Source: Microbacterium sp.
GTDB lineage: Bacteria; Actinomycetota; Actinomycetes; Actinomycetales; Microbacteriaceae
Direction: 5' to 3'
DNA length: 64,000 bases
Assembly (NCBI GenBank): GCA_003248655.1
Contig: QFPM01000001.1
Location: 1 to 64,000, forward strand
Shown here one piece after another: positions 59,617 through 64,000 of this stretch. The notes under the pieces were generated by a model, which did not search any database, was not told the origin of the DNA, and worked only from the letters and a program-made list of their open reading frames with translations. Positions within the stretch are counted from its first letter, which is position 1. Every line of letters begins with the position of its first letter. The position numbers and the translations under genes were made by a program.

Positions 59617-60061
59617 GCATAACCACGACGACCTCCTCCGACTCGTGATCGGCGCGCACGCGCTCACACGTGTCGCCGCGCTTGAGACGAGGAACGAAGC
59701 ACCGTCTGCGCAGTGGCGCACGATCTCGATCCTGCGCGAACATGGCCCCCAGCGCATCGGTGACCTGGCGGCGCTCAGCCGCGTCACCCAGCCCGGGATG
59801 ACCCGTCTCGTCGCCCAGATGGCAGCCTCGGGCCTCCTCGAGCGCCGGTCCGATGAGACCGACTCGCGAGCCACGGTGGTCACCGCGACCGCCGCCGGAC
59901 TGGAAGCGCTCGACGAATGGATGCAGGTGCTCAGCGCCGCGCTCTCGCCGCGATTCGACGACCTCGACGACGAGGAGTGGGATATCGTCCGCCGTGCGGC
60001 CGACATCGTGGACTCCCGCACCCGCGTGGGCGCGGCAGAGCTCGCGGAGGTCAGCCGGTGA
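59615..60061 (+). CDS. MarR-family regulator, probably leaderless
   Basis: The 148-residue winged-helix protein has IGDLAALSRVTQPGMTRLVA as recognition region and a wing with ERRSDETDSRATVVTATAAG. TATACT ends 7 bp before the ATG and no ribosome binding site is present, so a leaderless mRNA is likely. It controls itself and the coupled MFS gene (GTGA overlap at 60058-60061). Confidence 0.9.
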   Translation: MHNHDDLLRLVIGAHALTRVAALETRNEAPSAQWRTISILREHGPQRIGDLAALSRVTQPGMTRLVAQMAASGLLERRSDETDSRATVVTATAAGLEALDEWMQVLSAALSPRFDDLDDEEWDIVRRAADIVDSRTRVGAAELAEVSR

Positions 60062-61284
60062 CCGCCACAAACGCCGCCAGCGTGTGGCGCCAGCCCGCCC
60101 AAGTGTGGGCAGTCGCTTTCGCGTGCGTCATCGCTTTCATGGGTATCGGCCTCGTCGATCCGATTCTTCCGGCTATCGCCGAATCGCTCGAGGCGACGCC
60201 GGTCGAAACCGAGCTTCTGTTCACCAGCTACCTCGTCGTGACGGGTCTGGCGATGCTCTTCACGAGCTGGATCTCCTCGCGCATCGGCACCAAAGCGACG
60301 CTGCTCATCGGGCTCGGTCTGATCATCGTGTTCGCTCTGCTGTGCGCCCTGTCGGGCAGCGTGGATGCCGTCATCGGGTTCCGCGCCGGGTGGGGACTCG
60401 GCAACGCGCTCTTCATCTCGACGGCCCTCGCCACGATTGTCGGCGCCGCGTCGGGAGGCTCGGCGGCCGCGATCATCCTGTACGAGGCTGCGCTCGGTCT
60501 CGGCATCGCCATCGGACCACTCCTCGGCGGCATTCTCGGAGAGATCAGCTGGCGTGGACCGTTCTTCGGTGTCGTCGCGCTTATGGCGATCGCCTTCGTC
60601 GCGGTGTCGGTCCTCCTGCGCGGAGGTGACGAGAAGCGAGCGCCGGTGCCCCTGTCGGCACCGTTCAAGGCTCTGCGTCAGCCCGCACTCGCGGTGCTCG
60701 CGATCGCCGCGCTGTTCTACAACATCGGCTTCTTCGTGCTGCTCGCGTTCTCGCCATTCCCTCTCGGGTTCGGGGCGATGGGAATCGGTCTGACGTTCTT
60801 CGGCTGGGGCGTCGCACTCGCCCTCACGAGCGTCTGGGTCGCGCCGCTGATGCTGCGCGCACTGTCGCGTAGCACGGCGATGCTCATCGTCCTGCCGCTG
60901 CTCGCGATCGACCTACTCGTGGCGGCGCTCGTGGTCGAGTCTCCCGGAGCGCTCGTGGCGTGCATCATCGTCGGCGGCCTGCTGTTGGGCCTCATGAACA
61001 CGATCCTCACCGAGTCGGTCATGGAGGCCACCGATCTCCCTCGGTCCGTCGCTTCGTCGTCGTACTCGGCCGTCCGCTTCCTCGGCGGCGCCGCCGCTCC
61101 CCCGATTGCCGCGGCCTTGTGGCACGAGTTCAACGCCTCGGTGCCCTTCGTCTTCGCCGCCGTGTCGGTACTCGTGTCGGCGGGCACGATCCTTGTCGGC
61201 AGGCGCGCGCTCGCCCGCATCGATGGGCATGAAGCGGATGCCGCAGAGGAAGCCGTTGCCGTACTCGTCGGCGACGCGGCGTAG
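60058..61284 (+). CDS. MFS transporter regulated by MarR
   Basis: The 408-residue, 12-helix protein opens with VWAVAFACVIAFMGIGLVDP and ILPAIAESLEATPVE, with a motif-A-like SSRIGTKATLLIG between helices 2 and 3. The pattern resembles DHA1-type drug/metabolite exporters. The GTG start overlaps the MarR stop. A long terminator follows. Confidence 0.87.
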   Translation: MTATNAASVWRQPAQVWAVAFACVIAFMGIGLVDPILPAIAESLEATPVETELLFTSYLVVTGLAMLFTSWISSRIGTKATLLIGLGLIIVFALLCALSGSVDAVIGFRAGWGLGNALFISTALATIVGAASGGSAAAIILYEAALGLGIAIGPLLGGILGEISWRGPFFGVVALMAIAFVAVSVLLRGGDEKRAPVPLSAPFKALRQPALAVLAIAALFYNIGFFVLLAFSPFPLGFGAMGIGLTFFGWGVALALTSVWVAPLMLRALSRSTAMLIVLPLLAIDLLVAALVVESPGALVACIIVGGLLLGLMNTILTESVMEATDLPRSVASSSYSAVRFLGGAAAPPIAAALWHEFNASVPFVFAAVSVLVSAGTILVGRRALARIDGHEADAAEEAVAVLVGDAA

Positions 61285-61339
61285 CCGGACATCGGCATCC
61301 CGTGGGGACCGTTGCGCCATAGCCTCGGCCCGACAATGA

Positions 61340-61374
61340 GATTGGCCCCGATCCACGAAGGATCGGGGCCAATC
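61340..61374. terminator. Perfect 15-bp hairpin terminator
   Basis: The 15-bp stem 61340-61354 pairs perfectly with 61360-61374 (loop ACGAA). It lies between the MFS gene (+) and the 3' end of tRNA-Lys (-), serving both. Confidence 0.85.
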
Positions 61375-61378
61375 TCGG

Positions 61379-61454
61379 TGGTGCACCCCCTGGGACTCGA
61401 ACCCAGAACCCACTGATTAAGAGTCAGTTGCTCTGCCGATTGAGCTAGAGGTGC
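61379..61454 (-). tRNA. tRNA-Lys (anticodon CUU)
   Basis: On the minus strand the acceptor GCACCTC faces GGGGTGC, and the anticodon loop ACTCTTAAT gives CUU. The T-arm contains GGTTCGAGT, discriminator A and encoded CCA (61379-61381). Confidence 0.94.
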
Positions 61455-61545
61455 ATGGCCCGCGCCAGGCGAACCGAGGGTCAACGTTACCATCTCGATG
61501 TCGTCGTTCGCGAATCGAGCGAGCGCCCCCACGTATCCTTATTGG

Positions 61546-62394
61546 GTGACCCTCCCCGCGGCATCCACGTCATGGAGCGCGCCCTACGACGGCGACCTCG
61601 CGGACGATCTTGCGCTTGCGCTCCGACTCGCCGATGCGGCGGATGCCGTGGCGATGGCCCGGTTCGATGCGGCGGATCTCGACGTGCAGATCAAGGCCGA
61701 CACGACGCACGTGACCGAGGCCGATCTCGCCACCGAGCGGGCGATCCGCGAGATCCTCGCTGCCGAACGGCCGGGCGACGGCATCCTCGGTGAAGAGTTC
61801 GGAACCTCCGGCGACGCGAGCCGCCAGTGGATCATCGATCCGATCGACGGCACCGCGAACTACCTCAAGGGCATCCCGATGTGGACGACCCTCATCGCGC
61901 TCGCGATCGACGGCGTTCCGCGGGTCGGCGTCGCGAGCCAGCCCGCGATCGGGCGGCGCTGGTGGGGCGCGACGGGCCTCGGCGCGTGGACGAACGCTCC
62001 GGATGCCGGGGCGCGCCGCCTCGCGGTATCGACCGTTTCGACGCTCGCCGACGCGAGCGTCAGCTTCCAGTCAATCGCCCAGTGGGACGAGGTCGGGCGC
62101 GCCGATGACCTCGTGCGCCTGAGCCGTGCTGTCTGGCGCGACCGCGGGTATGGCGATGCGTGGCCGTACATGCTCCTCGCGGAGGGGCGGCTCGAGTTCG
62201 TCGCCGAGTTTGGCGTCAAGGAGTACGACGTCGCGGCGCTCGTCCCGATCATCACCGAAGCCGGCGGCCGGTTCACCGACATCGACGGCGACAACAGCAT
62301 CACCTCACGCTCGTCGCTCGCAACCAACGGCATCCTCCACGACGACTTCCTCCACCTGCTCCACGCCGCCGCCACCGACGAGGGAACCTCATGA
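61546..62394 (+). CDS. hisN: Histidinol-phosphatase (inositol-monophosphatase fold)
   Basis: The 282-residue protein has the metal-binding signatures GEEFG, WIIDPIDGTANYLKGIPMW and GYGDAWPYMLLAEGRLE, the last typical of HisN among IMPase-fold enzymes. It removes phosphate from histidinol phosphate. GTG at 61546 follows a TATCCT box by 6 bp and lacks a ribosome binding site, so it may be leaderless. A start further upstream is possible. Confidence 0.85.
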   Translation: MTLPAASTSWSAPYDGDLADDLALALRLADAADAVAMARFDAADLDVQIKADTTHVTEADLATERAIREILAAERPGDGILGEEFGTSGDASRQWIIDPIDGTANYLKGIPMWTTLIALAIDGVPRVGVASQPAIGRRWWGATGLGAWTNAPDAGARRLAVSTVSTLADASVSFQSIAQWDEVGRADDLVRLSRAVWRDRGYGDAWPYMLLAEGRLEFVAEFGVKEYDVAALVPIITEAGGRFTDIDGDNSITSRSSLATNGILHDDFLHLLHAAATDEGTS

Positions 62395-62969
62395 CACGAC
62401 ACTCGCGCCTGCTCACCGCCTTCGCCGCCGCTGCGCTGGCGACGACGCTTCTCGCGGGCTGCGCGGGTGGTGCCGCGCCCACGCCGACAGGTACCGGCGA
62501 CGCGGGTCCGTCGACGACCCCGACAAACGCCCAGCCCGACCCGTCGCCCACCGCGACGACGGCGCCGGCCACCGCGACGTGCGAGTCGCTCATCACGAGC
62601 GACGTCCTGGCCGAACTCAAGGAGAAGGGCTGGACAAGCCAGGAGAGCCCGTTCTCGGCGGGCGGCATCACTCTCGACGAGGGGCTCCAGTGCATGTGGG
62701 CCGACTTCTCCGTGGCATCCGGAAACCTGCTGATTTTCGGCTGGGCGCCGATCACGGCAGACGACGCGATCAACATGCAGGCAGGGCTCGAGTCGGAGGG
62801 CTGGTTGCGCGAAGAGGCCGACGGCACTGTGTACATCACGGAAGACCCGATGCAGGCTCCGACGACCGACGAGAACGGCTACGGCATGACGTATCAGTTC
62901 GGCGACGGCTGGGCGCTCGTCGCCGACGTCAAGCAGAACCTGCTGCTGATCCAGCGCCCGGGCGCCTGA
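62391..62969 (+). CDS. Hypothetical lipoprotein
   Basis: The 192-residue protein has a signal peptide and lipobox (TLLAGC, Cys at about 24), then a Pro/Thr/Ala-rich linker and a small globular domain containing two Cys (TCESLI, LQCMWADF) that may form a disulfide. ATGA overlap with hisN shows co-translation, but no functional link is known. Confidence 0.8.
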   Translation: MTRHSRLLTAFAAAALATTLLAGCAGGAAPTPTGTGDAGPSTTPTNAQPDPSPTATTAPATATCESLITSDVLAELKEKGWTSQESPFSAGGITLDEGLQCMWADFSVASGNLLIFGWAPITADDAINMQAGLESEGWLREEADGTVYITEDPMQAPTTDENGYGMTYQFGDGWALVADVKQNLLLIQRPGA

Positions 62970-63038
62970 GCGCGTTCGCTCGTCAAGATGCTTCGCCTCT
63001 TCACCCGCCGTGTCGGTGGGGGCGCGTAGCATGTGCTC

Positions 63039-63260
63039 ATGGTCGATCAGGCACTTCTGGCTCAAGCGAAACAGTTGGATGTTGCCGAGCGCGTTGAGCT
63101 GATCAGCGAGATTTGGGCCTCGATCGACGCGGATATGCTCCCCGTCTCGTCGGCCGACAAAGCGCTGCTCGATCGGCGGTTGGCCGACGCCGACGCTGCC
63201 CCCCTCGTCGGCTCATCCTGGCAAGACGTCGAGGCATCTTTGCGCGGCCGCGCCGGGTGA
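63039..63260 (+). CDS. Addiction-module antitoxin (TIGR02574-type)
   Basis: This 73-residue helical protein (AKQLDVAERVELISEIWASI, then ALLDRRLADADA and SWQDVEASL) resembles the short antitoxins that pair with RelE/ParE toxins. An in-frame GTG at 63033 is an alternative start. The stop overlaps the toxin GTG by 4 bp. Confidence 0.82.
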   Translation: MVDQALLAQAKQLDVAERVELISEIWASIDADMLPVSSADKALLDRRLADADAAPLVGSSWQDVEASLRGRAG

Positions 63261-63574
63261 CGCACACGGTTCTCTTCCGCGAAGACGCGGAGCGTGACAC
63301 CCAACGCGCGCTGGACTGGTATTCGCTCCACGCGCCTATGCAAGTCGGCCCCTTCATCGACGACCTCGCTGCGACCGTCTCGGCGATCCGAGATTCACCC
63401 CATTCTTTTCGAGTGCTACACCGCGATGCGCGACGCGCGGCGCTGAAGATCTTCCCTTATCTCATCTGGTATCGCATCCATGACGATGCACAGGTCGTCG
63501 AAGTGGTCGTCGAAGTGGTCGCCGTCGTGCATCAGCGTCAGGATGGGGCGCAGTTCCGCACCCGCCTTCACTAA
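63257..63574 (+). CDS. RelE/ParE-type toxin
   Basis: The 105-residue protein shows the ParE/RelE fold pattern: AERDTQRALDWYSLHAP, SFRVLHRDARRAALKIFPYLIWYRI and a closing beta strand. In the last strand the coding sequence has a 12-base tandem duplication giving VVEVVVEVVAVVH, an insertion of four residues that may affect activity. GTGA couples it to the antitoxin. It ends just before the tmRNA terminator. Confidence 0.82.
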   Translation: MTHTVLFREDAERDTQRALDWYSLHAPMQVGPFIDDLAATVSAIRDSPHSFRVLHRDARRAALKIFPYLIWYRIHDDAQVVEVVVEVVAVVHQRQDGAQFRTRLH

Positions 63575-63576
63575 AC

Positions 63577-63616
63577 ACGATGAAGGCCGCACCCCGAGGG
63601 ATCCGGCCTTCATCGT
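63577..63616. terminator. Terminator shared by the toxin gene and tmRNA
   Basis: A 13-bp stem, ACGATGAAGGCCG (63577-63589) with CGGCCTTCATCGT (63604-63616), lies between the toxin stop and the 3' end of the minus-strand tmRNA. Confidence 0.85.
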
Positions 63617-63633
63617 CTCCGTGTGACAACGGC

Positions 63634-64000
63634 TGGTGGAGCTGGGGGGAATCGAACCCCCGTCCAACGCTGAGATACTGCGTCTTCTCCGGGCGCAGTC
63701 TGTGAAGACGTTCTGCTCGGCTCCGACCTTTGTCACAGACACCTAAGTCGACAAGCCCAGCCTCAGAAGAGTCCCGCGTGACGTCGAGGCCCCGTCACGC
63801 GGCAAGATCCCTAGATGACGCCAGAATCCGTAGCGGGATCGCCTACGGTCTGACGGACTTCAGGCTCGCTTAGGCAGCGAGGGCGAAGTCGTTGCGCTTT
63901 GCATCGGCAACTATTGGTTCGCAGAGGTCGTTTACGAGATAACCCTGCATCCTCGGCCCGCTTCCCGCAGCTTCGCAGGCGCTGTCGAAACCGATCAGCC
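63634..64000 (-). ncRNA. ssrA: Transfer-messenger RNA (5' end just outside the window)
   Basis: On the minus strand the tRNA-like 3' end (GGTTCGATTCCCC and encoded CCA at 63634-63636) and the 5' GGCTGATCGGTTTCGACAGC are both visible. The tag frame runs from GCC at 63908 to TAA at 63870-63872, preceded by TAGTT, and encodes ADAKRNDFALAA. It rescues stalled ribosomes. One or a few bases of the 5' end are missing. Confidence 0.95.

Overview
The window is high-GC actinobacterial chromosome, most likely Microbacterium or a close relative in the Microbacteriaceae. The signs are the codon bias, the very frequent heptamer GGATGCC/GGCATCC, start/stop-overlapped operons, likely leaderless genes, and a tmRNA whose tag reads ADAKRNDFALAA. 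The taxon is an inference from reading, not from a search.

Left edge (1-5843): one end of an integrative, probably mobilizable element. It holds a MobF-type relaxase/helicase, a convergent hypothetical protein, a MerR-like excisionase and a tyrosine integrase that ends just before the 3' end of tRNA-Glu(CUC). The other end lies outside the window.

Backbone I (5843-11726): tRNA-Glu, a metallo-beta-lactamase-fold protein, HPr, a large xxxLxxG-repeat membrane protein, a putative 2OG-Fe(II) oxygenase and a DUF262/DUF1524 (GmrSD-like) protein.

Integrated island (11731-21682): about 9.9 kb, bounded by a 36-bp direct repeat of the 3' half of tRNA-Gln(CUG). The cargo is a sulfide/persulfide (sulfane sulfur) module: a secreted rhodanese, thioredoxin, a CoA-disulfide-reductase/rhodanese fusion, a DUF2892 protein, a CstR-like repressor, an 825-aa CoADR-Rhd-TusA-DsrE fusion and two tiny Cys-rich proteins. 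Palindromes of the form ATAC-N8-GTAT precede both transcription units. A HigBA-like toxin-antitoxin pair, a truncated integrase, a full integrase and an excisionase fill the tRNA-proximal end.

Backbone II (21648-46433): tRNA-Gln and gltX; a LysR/class V aminotransferase pair; a leuB-ilvE-FAH-MFS operon; a DHA2 exporter with divergent TetR; serA; two small membrane proteins; ilvD-ilvB-ilvN-ilvC; then a polysaccharide cluster (hyaluronan-synthase-like GT2, GH26 glycosidase, UDP-glucose dehydrogenase); otsA; and a third member of the tiny Cys-rich family.

Backbone III (46465-64000): VapBC; a ketone-body/short-acyl catabolic region (thiolase, scoB, scoA, IclR; then a nine-gene overlapping operon of a liv-type ABC transporter, acyl-CoA ligase, TetR, 3-hydroxybutyrate dehydrogenase and alpha/beta hydrolase); MarR plus MFS; tRNA-Lys; hisN plus a lipoprotein; a ParE/RelE-type toxin-antitoxin pair; and the tmRNA, whose extreme 5' end runs off the window.

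The most unusual non-coding signal is a 65-bp four-arm nested palindrome with fixed geometry (arms GAGAAACCAC, GAGAAACCAC, GTGGTTTCTC, GTGGTTTCTC). It occurs three times, each time exactly at a convergent gene junction and overlapping stop codons. A degenerate relative sits at 39892-39966.
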